From the NCBI GenBank assembly GCA_029959195.1, contig CP114127.1, positions 1,488,001-1,552,000 of the forward strand: DNA of 64,000 nucleotides. The letters run 5' to 3'. The notes under the pieces were generated by a model. It did not search any database. It was not told where the DNA came from and worked only from the letters and a program-made list of their open reading frames with translations. Source of the DNA: Dictyophora rubrovolvata (Eukaryota; Basidiomycota; Agaricomycetes; Phallales; Phallaceae). This document shows, piece by piece, positions 47,653-59,800 of the stretch (position 1 is the stretch's first letter; each line of letters opens with the position of its first letter). The translations under genes were made by a program, and so were the position numbers.

Positions 47653-48792
47653 TTATAGACTGATGTGGTCATCATGATGATTATCAGAGATCTTTTGTAA
47701 TTTATTCCTCGCCCACTCCACAAAGTCGTCGATTACTGATGGCCACGCGGCTTAAAAAGGGAGTGAATGACAATCAGTATACTTTCGAATTTTGTGATAG
47801 TATCAAAAAAATAGCGTACCTTCTGGATCGTACTTCTCCAGCTTGGGATCAGCCGTGCGAGCAAAGCTGATGAACTAAGGCAACGAACGTGGATAAAGGT
47901 CAAAAAGATGAAGGACTCGGAAGAGTTAGATATGGGCTAACCATGTTCCAGGTATCTCGGCTAATTCCTTTCACTCCTTTCTCGTTCAAAAAATCGAACC
48001 ACATTTGGGTATGTTGGTCAGCCCATCCAGGTCCGCCACTTTGAGGCATAGCCTCTTCTTCATCATCCTCACTATCAACATGAGCCAGCGCACCTCCTTC
48101 TATCGCTTGTGGTAATAATATACCCCAAAACGCCTGCGCAGCATCCATGGCTTTTCGATAAAGAATTCATTCAGACAAAAAAAAAAAAACATTTACTAAA
48201 TAAATAAACAAAAAAAAAGCCGAAAGAAAGGATACATACGGAGACTTCGCTGTCCTTCGCTCCTCGCAAAATCAAACGTGTAGAGATAAACTTTCCTGAA
48301 ATAAGAAAAATCGGAAGCGAGAGTTTTTCTTAATCGAGTCAAAGCACTCCTCATGCCAGAAACGGAATCGACACCAAGCGACCGCCAACCGTTTCGCCAA
48401 CCATCGCGTGTAAATATACCAACGCCGGGGGCTTTAAGCTCGTATGCCACAGCAAGCAAAACGACATCCTCGGGATCAACGCCTAAATCTTCACAAAGTT
48501 TGATGGTGCCATCGATGGATATATTGTCGTCCTCGCTCCCTAGGGCTTTATACCCGTCGAACAAGGTATTCAGCTTCTGGGTGCTGACATTCGGACCTCT
48601 ACCGCTCGAGGAGCTATCCGGGTCATTGAAGTACGCATCAATCGCGATTTCTGCCTTGCCATATTTCTGAATGAATTTTACAGCTTCCTTTTGGGATACG
48701 TTGGTTACGGACATGAACTGGGCCACATGCGCGTTGAACTCGGGTGTATTCGTCTTTGACTTGGACGATTTGGCTTTTGACTGGGGAGGCAT
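47653..48792 (-). CDS. DCN1: DCN1-like cullin neddylation factor
   Basis: Scaffold-type E3 that promotes attachment of NEDD8/Rub1 to cullins and so activates cullin-RING ligases. Exons 48240-48792, 47942-48150, 47820-47874 and 47653-47750 give 304 residues. An N-terminal UBA-like domain (VAQFMSVTNVSQKEAVKFIQKYGKAE) is followed by the PONY/DCUN1 domain: LNTLFDGYKAL, LCEDLGVDPEDVVLLAVAYE, FTRDGWRNGW, VYLYTFDFARSEGQRSLPMD, AQAFWGILLP, then WFDFLNEKGVKGISRDTWNMF and AAWPSVIDDFVEWARNK. A Glu/Asp-rich insertion (DSEDDEEEA) sits inside the PONY domain. The ATG at 48792 is the simplest start. A possible alternative first exon at 48973-49167 is described separately. FSH1 lies just upstream on the same strand. 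Confidence 0.93.
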
Positions 48793-48972
48793 GAACAAAC
48801 AATTAGGGACGGGCAAATTATAGAAGTGAAGGATAGGAAGAGGAAGGAAGACGGCTTGCCCCCCCCCGTTGGAAGTTGGAAGTCTGAAACGACCGCTTTT
48901 TCTGTATTGGCACCGGGGCGTGCACCGTTGACCGCGTGGGTGGGGGGTGAAGACAGAAAAAGAAGCGCTCAC

Positions 48973-49167
48973 CATCGATGAACCCGACGCAGTTGTCCTA
49001 TTCGTAAAATATTTCTTGAGGAATGACACACTGACGTAGCGTATAATCACAGATGCGAGAACGAGGAGTGTGCTTAGAGTGAGGATGAGAGACAGATTGT
49101 CGGATTCGCCTGAGAGCCTAATAGAGTAGTAGAGCTGAGCGAGGTCACGATGATGACTGCACACCAA
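48973..49167 (-). other. Possible alternative first exon of DCN1 with a membrane helix
   Basis: A 65-codon frame starts with ATG at 49167 and ends exactly at a strong GTGAGC donor. It encodes a hydrophobic segment (SLILTLSTLLVLASVII). A CCCCAG acceptor lies at 48781-48786, inside the DCN1 start region, and joins in phase 0 to SKAKSSKSK of DCN1. Splicing would give a DCN1 form with an N-terminal membrane anchor in place of MPPQ. It may equally be a 5' UTR exon whose frame is open by chance. Confidence 0.3.
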
Positions 49168-49261
49168 GGGTTTGGTCTACTCCGCACTGCGTACTTTAGA
49201 CTGCTTCCCATGAATTTAATACCAATACATATTCTCTAAATTTAAATCTAGCGTCTAAGCT

Positions 49262-50442
49262 CTAAAATCTGGCTGGACTGTCTGCAGCGGATGGTGAAGG
49301 TATTTCAACCCCCGGCGACCAGTCCGACAAAAAGTCTCTGAAGAAAGCACGCCAGTTCGCTCTGGACGGTACGAAATGACCTGGAGCACATTTATATCAC
49401 AATGTTTTTCATTTTATTTTGGTGAAACTCTTACCGCCTTCATGTCTTTCCACCCTGGTATACTTTTCATCGCACGACTCGATCAAAGTTTGAGATCTCT
49501 CCGCCACGACCACTACATCCGTATCCCCAAGAACATGTAATGAGTAAGTCGTAAGCTTTGGTGTCGATGCCGATAAAATATTTTCTAATAATGGATCACG
49601 CGCTCTGAATCCAGAAATAGGTATAAAGAATTTCCTGTATCCCAAAAAAAAATCAATTAAGATAATGTCGTGGGTAGCTGCTAAAATTTCAGACTCACAG
49701 TTTTGGATGAATTGGCACACCGTTTTCCATGTAAGACGGATATGATTCTGGACGTTCCAACTTCATGAGAAAAAAAGATGGTCAATACAGGCCACGGATT
49801 GCTAAATTAGCAAAACAATTACGATAGCGGCTAGAACGCCTGCCATTGCAGCACCCTGGCTAAATCCCAACACTCCCTGGTCAAAGGATCAATAAACAGG
49901 CGTAAGCTAGGCATAGGCACATACATATCCACACGCACATCGAAGGTATTATCTTTAAGGATCTCTTTCAAAAATTCAAGGCTTCTTTCAAGTCCTTCCA
50001 TGACTGTTCTCTCAGCATTGGCTTTCCACCACGCTCGAGGTGTCAGTGCAGGATCACTCGAATCATCTGCTGACATATTGCTTGCCGCAGCTTCTAACCA
50101 TTCTCGAGATTGTACTGGGATATCAACTGGATGCAATATTGTCGGTGCATCTGGGAATACTGGATGATGATTTGAGTTCATGGTTTGTAAGAATTAGCAG
50201 TCTTTGGGGTACTTGCCGAATTCTACTCTCTTTTCGCAAGCTTTTCGAATAGCTCCCATCTACAAATACATCCTATTAGGAGGTTTCGCCCTTTATCTGA
50301 TGGAATAAGAGGAACTAATTATGAACCCGTTTGGAGAAAATGGTCCCATTTTGGGTGTATCTAGCATATGTTGAGAGTTTAAGAAAGAAGAAGTCAAGAT
50401 CCAAGGAATGACGTACCCGTGTAACATTAAGACTTTTCTCAT
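49262..50442 (-). CDS. FSH1: FSH1-type serine hydrolase
   Basis: Small alpha/beta-hydrolase of the fungal FSH family (related to human OVCA2); substrates are probably esters. Exons 50417-50442, 50327-50360, 50217-50259, 49941/49939-50159, 49823-49876, 49699-49760, 49435-49634 and 49262-49380; with the exon-4 end at 49939 every phase agrees and the protein has 252 residues. The N-terminal strand RKVLMLHGYTQNGTIFSKR is rebuilt over two introns. The nucleophile elbow is GVLGFSQGA (Ser114), the likely acid is Asp186 in LGDTD, and the base is His215 in RHEGGHFVP, rebuilt over the last intron. The intron at 50160-50216 must be GC-AG (donor GCAAGT) to yield EFVFPDAPTILHPVDIP. Confidence 0.92.
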
Positions 50443-51341
50443 TTCCCAAGTTCTTGTAAGGAACACAAAAGGGGATCAGCAAAATGGAGCAAACGTAGCA
50501 AAAGTTGAGCAAAAGCTTAATTTAGGTATCGCAACGCAAGCGGCAAGCCAGGTTCGGGCCGAGCTGAATGATCATGCGAAAATATGAATAACGCAGATTT
50601 GTCATTAACACAGTCCCATTTACGCAGTTTATGTGGATGCATGTTATTTCCAACCAGTGCTGAAATTGAGGAATTGATGACCCATTTTAATTTCATATTC
50701 AAGTGTAAAGATCGACATTAAAATTTGAACGTGGTATACGTGTTCTCAGCGATTATTTGCTAATAGCCGAGCAGCCGTGCGACGGTGCGACCTTCTCAGT
50801 TGAGTCAAATGCTCTCAATTTATATTTTCCGGGACAATCTCGGAGGCGAAGAGTGTGTTCAGACGTATAACGCCGACAAGAACAATCTGAACCTGCAACA
50901 GGGATACTACGACAAATGATCGAGTCTGGAATGTTGAGTTCCCCTAGTCAAAGGTAAACAAAAATGCAAAGGTTGGAAAGTTGAATTGGAGGGGCTGCGT
51001 TGCGCAGCTGACAGACTTTTAGACGCGCTAGAGTGCATTGCGCGGTGCTGATCTTATTTTAAATTGATTATCAACGTAAAAACTTCGCAGAAACAGCATG
51101 GTTCGCTTTTTTTATAAGGACTGCGCGAAGTCAGTTTTCAAATGGTAGCGGTACCCGTGTCAAATGGACCCCTGATTTCGCACGCTCCGCACTGCACTGC
51201 GCAGGCTGCGCACGGCTATTGAACCAAACTCAAAAGGCATCAAATACACTGTCTCAAACCCGTAAAACGTTCAACAACAACAATAACAACAACTACGACA
51301 ACGACAACGACAAAACCCGCAACATTCTTACTGCATTCAAT
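50443..51341. other. Intergenic stretch between divergent genes
   Basis: About 900 bp without a recognised gene. Near 51260-51320 a CAA/GAC-rich low-complexity tract lies in the likely 5' UTR of the next gene. Confidence 0.5.
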
Positions 51342-52326
51342 ATGATTTTGACAGCGGACAAGAGAGTTTCGCCACCGCCTTACTCTGCTGTAATAGCTCA
51401 TCAACTCAAACGGACAACCAGCGGAATCAGATTCTCAGAGCTCCCGCCGAACGTCCTCCTCCGCATCGTCGAGGCCACATTTCCTTCGTATCGGGCTGGA
51501 GATGGTCTAGAACTACAACGACGCAACTTTTACTGGCTTACGATTAGCTTGCGCCTCGTAAATAGAGGCTTCTATATCGGTGAGTGGCATATCTTTTCTC
51601 TTCGTATCTTTCTCTCTCTAAATGCGCCCACAGCTTGCATGCACACATTGCGATCATTCTATTTCGAAACATATCTTTCACTCGTCAAACCACCCTACTC
51701 TTCTGATCCCTTCCCAGTCGGTTCAACCGATATATCATATGAAGCTGATTCACACGTACCCCCACCAATTCGCTCACTACAACGCGAGACAGAAGTCTTC
51801 GATCTGTTCATCGCTCTCAAGACAAGAGAAGACGTCTGGATAGATGAAACATATCTCCATCTCGAACGTGAAGATAGTTTCAATGATCTCTTCTCTGTGA
51901 TCCAAGTGAGTTGATTTAAATAATGCCATGGAACTTTTCCGCCGATGCTGATTCTATTTTTTTTCTTATCTATTAGCCTCGAAGACGAACTGAGGATCTA
52001 ATTCGGCATTATGGTCTTCGTTATGGATCCGTGACGTTATCGGATTCGCCTGCTTGTCAAAAGCATTCCGTGCACTTCTCTCAGATATCAGTATCTTTTG
52101 CACCAAGAAAGGTATGTCATATAAACAACTGTCGTCATCATTTTTTTATTCATTTTTTTGTTTTTTTTATTAGGTCAGCTTATCGTTGATACTTCCCGCA
52201 TCAGACCGAAAATCGAGACAAAGGATCACCGTCGCGGAATACACCCGTCCGCGTGACGAGCATCTTGAAGTTGCGGCTAAAAAGTTAACAAAAGCCCTGG
52301 GTCAATGGATTGCTCGGAGGCTCTGA
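51342..52326 (+). CDS. F-box-like protein of unknown function
   Basis: Exons 51342-51579, 51634-51905, 51977-52111 and 52174-52326, all phases consistent, give 265 residues. Near residue 30 FSELPPNVLLRIVEATFPS followed by LTISLRLVNRGFY resembles the first helices of an F-box, the Skp1-binding module. The rest (HTLRSFYFETYLSLV, SVHFSQISVSFAPRK, AKKLTKALGQWIARRL) matches nothing I recognise. The frame is open upstream through an Asn-rich tract, but the first in-frame ATG is at 51342. If it is an F-box protein it would recruit a substrate to an SCF ligase; the call is tentative. Confidence 0.7.
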
Positions 52327-52768
52327 TTTTTCTTGCGTTGACATATGATTCCCCTCCATCTTTATTTTTATCGGTATATCTTGAGCATTGATTTCTTTTT
52401 TTTTCCTACCTCCACCGCATTCAAGACTCCAACTTTCATAAATTATGTACAAGCAATTCTTAATTATCTTATGACATGTACTTGTAAAGTGAATGAACGT
52501 AAAGTATCCAAAACATACCTCTTCGAGGAGATTTATTTCAGGACAGGTTTCCGAGGGGGGGGGTAAACCGTCGGGTCAACACTCGGCGCGACAAAAAAAA
52601 AACGGTTTAGTTCCGAGTCCGTCAATTGCACTTCCTTTGTCCGTGTCCTCGATTAACCAAAACTCCGTCCAGAGAGCGATGTCCGCCTCATGTCTCTCGT
52701 CCGTACCAATTAAAATGCAGCTTTGTCCATTGTCCTCTCATCGTTGACTAGGAACAGACAGTGCCGCA

Positions 52769-52780
52769 CATATATATATT
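52769..52780 (+). promoter_or_regulatory. TATA box
   Basis: ATATATATAT-type element about 90 nt upstream of the ATG at 52868, with a CCCCCCACCTCTC tract after it. Confidence 0.5.
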
Positions 52781-52867
52781 AGTCCCCCCACCTCTCTGAA
52801 TCTGTCGAATTCAATTTAAAGTCATTCATATTCTCTTTCACCAGTTCAATTTCTTCAGAACCAAACT

Positions 52868-53734
52868 ATGTCTTACCATGAAGATCTTCTCAACAATCTG
52901 ACTTCTTTCGAGGAGGGTAAGTGGATCCCGGGCCTAATAGACAACCTGATCTAATTGCTCTTTTGTTAATAGTAGACGAACCTACCCCGCAATACATCAT
53001 TCCCCCTAAAGAATTTAACGCGTATGCTGATAGATGGAATGACATACTCAGCAATCCACCTCCACCAACAAAGCCGACGCGTCCTATTGCTCCAGCACCT
53101 ACTCCAGCCAGCCGCGACGTCGAACCATCAGCTCAGCAGCTAATGTCCAATACGTCTAGTGCTGGCGGTAACAAGCCTGGGAACTACAAGAACAAAGCTT
53201 CACTATCAACCTTTTTTTATCAACCTCAATTTGACGATAAAGAGCTGGACTATCGATTGCACTGTCTCGCACGGGAGAAACGACTATTATACGGTGCAGA
53301 TCCGGAGGGCCACCAGCTCATCAGCAAGTTTGACGTTTTTGAAGAGTTTCAATCTTATTTCCTACCTGACGATAACTATATTTGGAACGAGAATAGGAGA
53401 GCTTCTAGACTTTGCGGTCAGTTGTCATGTTTCTGAAACGAATGATTAAGCTGATTCACCTGCGATTTCCTTAGATCACGTCACCTGGGGACGGTTGAAC
53501 CGGTGCCCTATCAGAGGGGTAATCACAGATCCTCAATATCTTTCATTTTCCGCATCGGCTATGAATTTCGGAGAAGGGGATTCGAAACCCGGAATTTATT
53601 TATCACGCCGTGTCCCATCGGAGGCGTATAGACCTCCGACATCGTCTAATAGCCTGTTATTCTCGGAGAGATCAACACCGAGTAGTAAAGCGAGGAGTGA
53701 GATGTGCGTCGCATCAGTTGACTCTGAAAATTGA
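52868..53734 (+). CDS. Hypothetical fungal protein
   Basis: Exons 52868-52916, 52973-53416 and 53475-53734 give 250 residues with matching phases. After a short N-terminus (MSYHEDLLNNLTSFEE) there is a Pro-rich disordered stretch (PPPPTKPTRPIAPAPTPAS). A charged, probably folded part follows (FDDKELDYRLHCLAREKRLL, KFDVFEEFQSYFLPDDNYIW, VTWGRLNRCPIRGVI), then a Ser-rich tail. No family recognised, no membrane helix or signal peptide. A TATA box and normal introns support a real gene. Confidence 0.75.
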
Positions 53735-54568
53735 GAATTAGGCGGGACAGGTTGGAGTTTGAGTTGTTGATGCTTGATGCCCGGAGAAGAGGGAGGACTC
53801 AGGTGCATGATTGGAAATCGTATGTCAGTAGCTGTCACCTGGTGACAAATAATATTTGGATATCTACGACATTGTTATTGCGATTGTCGATTGTGATTAA
53901 TTCCCGTGTATACATGCTACTACGTAGCATGAATCTACTAGTCCCTTTTGAATTGTTTAAATTGTTGTTGATTGTAACTATTGACGGAGATTATAGACGT
54001 TGATTTGTTGATTTTGTTCTCAAACAAATTATCTTGTTATTCCTAACTGTACGTAGCGTAGCTGTAATGGGAAAATAGGAGAATCTCGGTTTAATTGTTA
54101 TCCGAGTAGGTTTAGACTCTATACCGACGGTACCTAAAATCGATTACAAAGTCGGTGTATTTTAGTAGCTATTACTAGAGATCTCCCAATTAAACGTCTA
54201 TATTTTGGTCAGGTACTGGCAATATGGGAACAAATGACCTGAGCTAAGCTAAGTTAGTACGAGATTTAAAAACAAGCAATCAGATCATCAAAGGAACGTG
54301 ATGGAATATGGGAGCTATAGTACAAAACAAACTAGTATAAATGTTCTTATTTGTAGTCAAGTGGATCGCAGTCCATTCTGGGTAAAGAAGCCACGTAGGT
54401 ATAAGATAGCGAAATAAGTAAAATATTCATTTCGGGGTCATAGGATCGTGAGAGAAGAAAGAGAGAGAGAAAAAGGAAAAAAAAAAAAGCGGGCCTTGTT
54501 TCGACGAATCAGTTGTTCATTCGAATCACAAGACGAGCTTTAGCATGCTAAATGGTCCTGGCACGGTA
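53735..54568. other. Convergent intergenic stretch
   Basis: About 830 bp between two converging stops. AT-rich, with a GA-rich run at 54455-54490; no gene seen. Confidence 0.5.
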
Positions 54569-56366
54569 TCATCTGTCAATATCCCTTCTGATGCTCCCTA
54601 AAGGTTCACGTGAAAAATTGGTTTTCTCAAGTCTTGACCACCCGTCCCATGGATCGTCGCCTTTCACGAATCTAGCTTTGAAGGAGTTGTAAATCCACTT
54701 TTCTACTTGTCCTGATATATAGAGCAGTAGTAGAATGAATATCGAAATTATGGTTCCTTGGAGTGTATTATTATCCAATGGATGACGATTTGGAACTGGA
54801 AGCATGTTGCTGATGGCGGGGTTAATGAACCATGTTCGGATACGGCCCGCTACCGCTGTACGTGATTCATAAGATAATTGTTCCGAGGTATACTCCGATG
54901 AAGGAGAATCGAAATCGAATAAACGTAAGAATAATTCAGGTGATGAGACTGAAAAGATTTTTTCAGCGTCCATGCCGTATAAGAGCGCGTGCCTCGCTGA
55001 TGGCATTGAGAAAATGATAGTGTAGAGTTTGGGAGAGCGATAATAAATTTTGAGCATTGATGTCTCCGGATCGGTGTCGCTTGTGTGTGTATCGCCGTTA
55101 GGCTTATTGGTGTTACTGTTGCCGTTGTCGTTATTGTTGCCGAAAGACTTGGGATCTCCTGGCCCCGAATGGAAAACTATAATTTGCTCGGCTGGATTAG
55201 CGGGAATAAGTTTGATGGAAATACCACGCTTAGGGCATTCGTGTCGTAAATAATCGTGTATCTGACGTTCACACCATGACTCCATTGACCCCTTGGGTTG
55301 CCACTGTAAACCACCCGAGATCGTAATACTAGGATCTGCCTCTACCACGTTAGGTACCGTGGGAAGATGCTGCTCAATAGATAGGTCCAGGGCGCGGGGT
55401 TCAGGGCGTTGATAGAAATCTAAGCGTTTGTAGTAATGTAGAACGTAGGCCTGGTACAGTGTTCGAGGCAGGCCAAGGAGGAAATCGAGGGGTGCGGAAA
55501 CGATGCCTTGGAGGAATGAAGAAGTTGAAAGCGGGATAGATGTTGTGACGCGTTGAATTGCCATGAGCTTTTTTTCGTAGACGGGTGCGGAGGTGAGCAT
55601 TGTGAGTTTTATGACAGGTCGAGGGGCGGGGAAAGAAGATGGGTCGGCGTCGATTGTTGATGGGGGGGATTGTGGTGGAATGAGCTGGCACATGTAGTAA
55701 CCAGAGCGGTCGTTGAAGGGTGAGACGTGGAATTGGCGGGGAAATGTCCACTGATATTGGAAGCTAAATTTGGGGTGAGAGGGATAGGCGCAAAAAAATA
55801 AATTGTGGACAACTTACGACTCGAGGACTGTTTTATCTTGCATACTCGTGTCCAAGATGTAAACATGCCTTTCACTGAAAGTGTTATGTACCTTTGTTAA
55901 AGGAGTATCAAAAATATGTTTCGGTAAAACGGCTATAGCTGCTTACTTCCAAAACGACAAGCCAGAGCGATGGGCTTCCTGTTTTATAGCAGAAATAAAC
56001 CGTCAAAGGATTGATGACTTCTATCCCAAACAAGGCTGGAATCGTCATAATCCAAGCGTTGTGTAGTGCAGAGCCGTCGAAACCTCGCGTATTCAAAAGT
56101 GCTACCAACTTTTCTCTGATAGATTTTCCGCTCGTTCCGGAATTCTGCAGGTAGCCAGAAGCACGGAGACCCGCTAGACGGTTCCAAATAGAGCTGAAAC
56201 CGAAGACATAACCGCCTGCGAGGTCTAGACTCCCGTCTTCGAGGTCATTCAGCGAAAGTAAGAGAGAACATGTAGGATAGACGAAGGCGTGCTTGGAAGG
56301 CGTCGGAAGGTAACGGATATGCACTACTTGGTTTTTGAGGAGGTAAGCTCGCCCTGCAAGCGTCAT
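54569..56366 (-). CDS. DUF1365 family membrane-associated protein
   Basis: Exons 55947-56366, 55818-55891 and 54569-55763 give 562 residues. The N-terminal half has the DUF1365 pattern: VVHIRYLPTPSKHAFVYP, SIREKLVALLNTRGFD, ALHNAWIMTIPALFGIEVINPLTVYFCY, then VHNTFSERHVYIL and FPRQFHVSPFNDRSGYYMC, the last two rebuilt across introns. The C-terminal half has an Asn/Asp-rich low-complexity loop and a membrane helix (TIISIFILLLLYISG) before a charged tail. In bacteria DUF1365 genes often lie beside cyclopropane-fatty-acid synthase and lipid-modifying enzymes, which hints at lipid chemistry, but no activity is established here. It is divergent from CHO2. Confidence 0.9.
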
Positions 56367-56829
56367 TGAAGCAATTGTGGTAAGAGGTAGGATACCAAGA
56401 CAGACATCAACAGCTTTTTGTGAAACTCCTCATATATATTTTCGGAAATCATTGTTGGGTCCCGCAAGCGGCTATGTAAGTCGTTGGAGGCTGCGGCCGG
56501 GCCAATGAATGCGTATGGACGCGCCAGCTTATGTCAGTCAGCTTGGGAGCCTGTGGGATTAGGGCCCGAAACGGAATGGTAAAAAAAGAGATCCGGAATT
56601 TTTTATTTATAACAAAAAGGAAATATGCTGACGATCTCGTTCACAATAATAAATAATCAAGGCGATCTCTCTGAGAAGTTAGTGGTCGAGAAGGAAGCAG
56701 AGGAAGTAGTTATAATTATTACATAAGTCACCGAACACGAAATAACTCCGACGGTCGCCTTGCGACAGCCTCGCACTCTACTGCTAAGACCAAGTGCCTT
56801 GAACTTTTTTTAGCCCTTGTTCTGAGTAG
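56367..56829. promoter_or_regulatory. Shared promoter region of the DUF1365 gene and CHO2
   Basis: 463 bp between divergent start codons 56366 and 56830. A CCAAT motif is visible near 56500. I see no clear copy of the yeast inositol-responsive element. Confidence 0.4.
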
Positions 56830-59800
56830 ATGGGTGCTCAAAATCGCCGACGACGCTCTCCTGGTGGCCGCACTGCACCCGGAAACAGCGAGGCTACGCA
56901 ACGTGACGAAGTAGTCTGGGGCAAAACTCCCAGTGGAACAGGTACGTGTGTTCCAAATAACCATCAATCACATAATTGTTCCGGAGTATATTAAAGATTC
57001 TATCTCAATTTTAGTATTCCGTGTACCAACTACTCATGATGTTATGACGCTATTCGACCCACGTTATCCGAAGTCGCACTTGGACCTTGTCAATCTCGCA
57101 CTGCTCAGCGTGCAGCTTATCTTATTCGCTTGGCTGTCCAGGCGAGGTGCACAGCTATTTTTCTTTTTATACTTTGTTTTCTGGCGTACTGCGTACGATG
57201 CCGGACTTGGCTACGTTCTTACAAAGCAAAGCAAAAAAAAGTGGATTGTGCGTGAAGTGCAGAGAAGGGCGTGGTTAGATGAAGAAAAGCGGCCAGAAGT
57301 CAGAGCGTGGATTAAAAGTCAGCTGCAAGGAAAGATGGGAAAAGACTACTCTTTTGATGTATGTTACATGCATCTCTCACCCACCTTCCTTTCTCTCTGA
57401 TAACTCATCGCTATAATTAGGATCTACCGTTGGAGTATAACACATGGCTTCTTTTTCGTCAGCTTGTGGATATAATTCTAGTGAAGTATGTCTAAAAATA
57501 CCTTTAAAATAATACTTGTCTCGATTTCAAGTCGCCTCTTTTGGTCAGTGACTTTGTCTCTTATGGTCTTTTTGCTATTGCATGCTTCCGAGTACCGACC
57601 GGACTGTCCTTGGCCCTGCATATCCTCAGGTACGCAATTAAGTTTCCATCATCATCAGTTCTTAATTCAGCTGTTTTAAACTAACAATGCTGTCAGGTGG
57701 GTTGGCGGAGCTGTTTTGATGGCATTCAATTTGTGGGTTAAGACCGAGGCGCATCATGTTGTCAAAGACTACGGTTGGTATTGGGGTGACGTTTTCTTCC
57801 AACGCGGCGCTCTTGTCTTCGATGGCGTTTTCGAAATGGCACCGCATCCGATGTATTCCGTCGGTATGTTTATCAGATGACACTGCACTATTAATCACTA
57901 GCGCTCATGGAGATGGGTTGAATAGGCTACGTTGGTTACTATGGCTTATCAATAATTGTTGGTAGCTATCCCGTCCTATTCGTCAGTCTTGCCGCCCATG
58001 CAGCCCAATTTGCGTTTTTGGTATTTTTCGAGAATCCCCGTAAGTCCAAATCCTCAAAATCAAGCTCCCACCCAGCGTTTGTCTCCCTTTACTCAGCATT
58101 CTAATGCTGTTCGATTAGATATCGAACGTATGTACGGTCAGCGGAAGCCCATCGCTCAACGGACTCCCCTCATCCCTTCCAACATTTCCCGATCTTCCTC
58201 GCCCTCTATTCCTCCTACACGACCAAAACCTCTATCAAAGACCGATCCTGATCTCTCTACCCCTGGAGCTACAGAGAGCGGAACTTCCGACTCCGATACC
58301 GAACTTGAAACGGAAGTGGATGAATCCTATGCTCCGTCTCCCAAAACTCCGAATGTCAAACCTCTACATCAGCCAATAATGACACTTCATGACCTAATGA
58401 ATTTCTACTTCCGGAAGGACGCCCTCGGTTTACACAATCTAGATTTATTCAGGTACTGTAATGCGTCAAAACAATAGCCAGATGCGTTTAATCAAATGTA
58501 TCTTTTTGTTCACAGAACCTCCGATGCTAAATTGGTTGTTATAATTGCATACGCTATTATTTTAGGCTTCATTGTTCCTAGTTTGCGATCAAAGCGGACC
58601 TTGCTTGGTTTTTACTTCATCCATGCCTTGTTATGGCGATTCTTTCACTCGTTCGGATTAGGGTTGCTACTCCAAGCCCAGAGCCGAAACAAGTTCCTAG
58701 TCCGCCATTTCATTACCCGTTATCACTATCCTGGCAAAGAGGCTGGTCGTGATGCAACTCGGGAGGCGTTTAACAATTGGAAGTCGTTGTATAACCTGAG
58801 CTTGTGCATGACCTATGGTATGTAATCTACTCGAATGCAATGCAGTGTGTATAACATATATACCTCTTTTCAATAGTCTCGTTTATTGGATTGGCCTGGC
58901 AGACATATTCGATACCTGCGGAATGGACTGTAGGAGATCAATTGTTACGACATATTCTTGGTGCTGTAAGGGCATTGTCCTTGCCGCTGTTTCGTTTTTG
59001 ATTCTATCTTTATCGTAAAAACAGATCCTCATTTTATTGCATATGTGGACTGCGTCAGAATGTTATAATGTGCTGGGTGTGTTCGGTAAGTTGAGGCATT
59101 GATAATGGTGTTGTTAAGCTGAACTAACTATATGTGGAGGTTGGTTCTTCGGTGATTTCTTCATTGAAGATTATCCTGCGACTTTGGCTTACACTGGGAT
59201 TTATCGGCACGTCTAACCAGTGCTCTTGTCTCTTATTCAATTTGTTAAGTCGTTTATCAGGTTCCTCAATAATCCCGAACGAACCATGGGTGGAGCGGCT
59301 TTCTTCGGTCTATCCCTGATCAGCGGAAGCAAACTTGTCTTTGCATTGGCCGTTATATCACAACTTTCCCATTGGTGGTTCTTGAGCAAAGTTGAAAAGT
59401 GAGGTCTTCGCTGCACATGCATGCTGAGTCCACGTTTCTGACATTGTTTTCGCTAGTCCGCATATGAAGAAACTTTATGGTACATCGTTGAGACAAGAAG
59501 CAGGCTTAACGAAGGTTGTTAAGAAAGTTGCGTTGAGAAATGCGATGCTATTGGAATCTCGTGCTCAGAAGCATGTTCCAGAGATCAAACGTGTGGCCAA
59601 AGAAGTTAAGGGAACATTTGATAAGGTGTATGAAGAGACTGCGGAGGCGGTGAAGGAATTCATACACCCTCCCAATCTATCAGAAGTTGTACAGGATACC
59701 AAGATCCTGCTGCAACATTCTAGAGAAAAATTGGTAATAAGGTATGTCCACAGTTATTCTGTTTTAGGCTGTGTTTCATCAGCTGATTTGGCTACGCAGT

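Noticed and set aside
59195-59255. A further GC-AG intron in CHO2 (donor GCACGT)
   Set aside because: A normal GT-AG choice (59211-59249) gives the conserved [15 protein letters not shown] without it.
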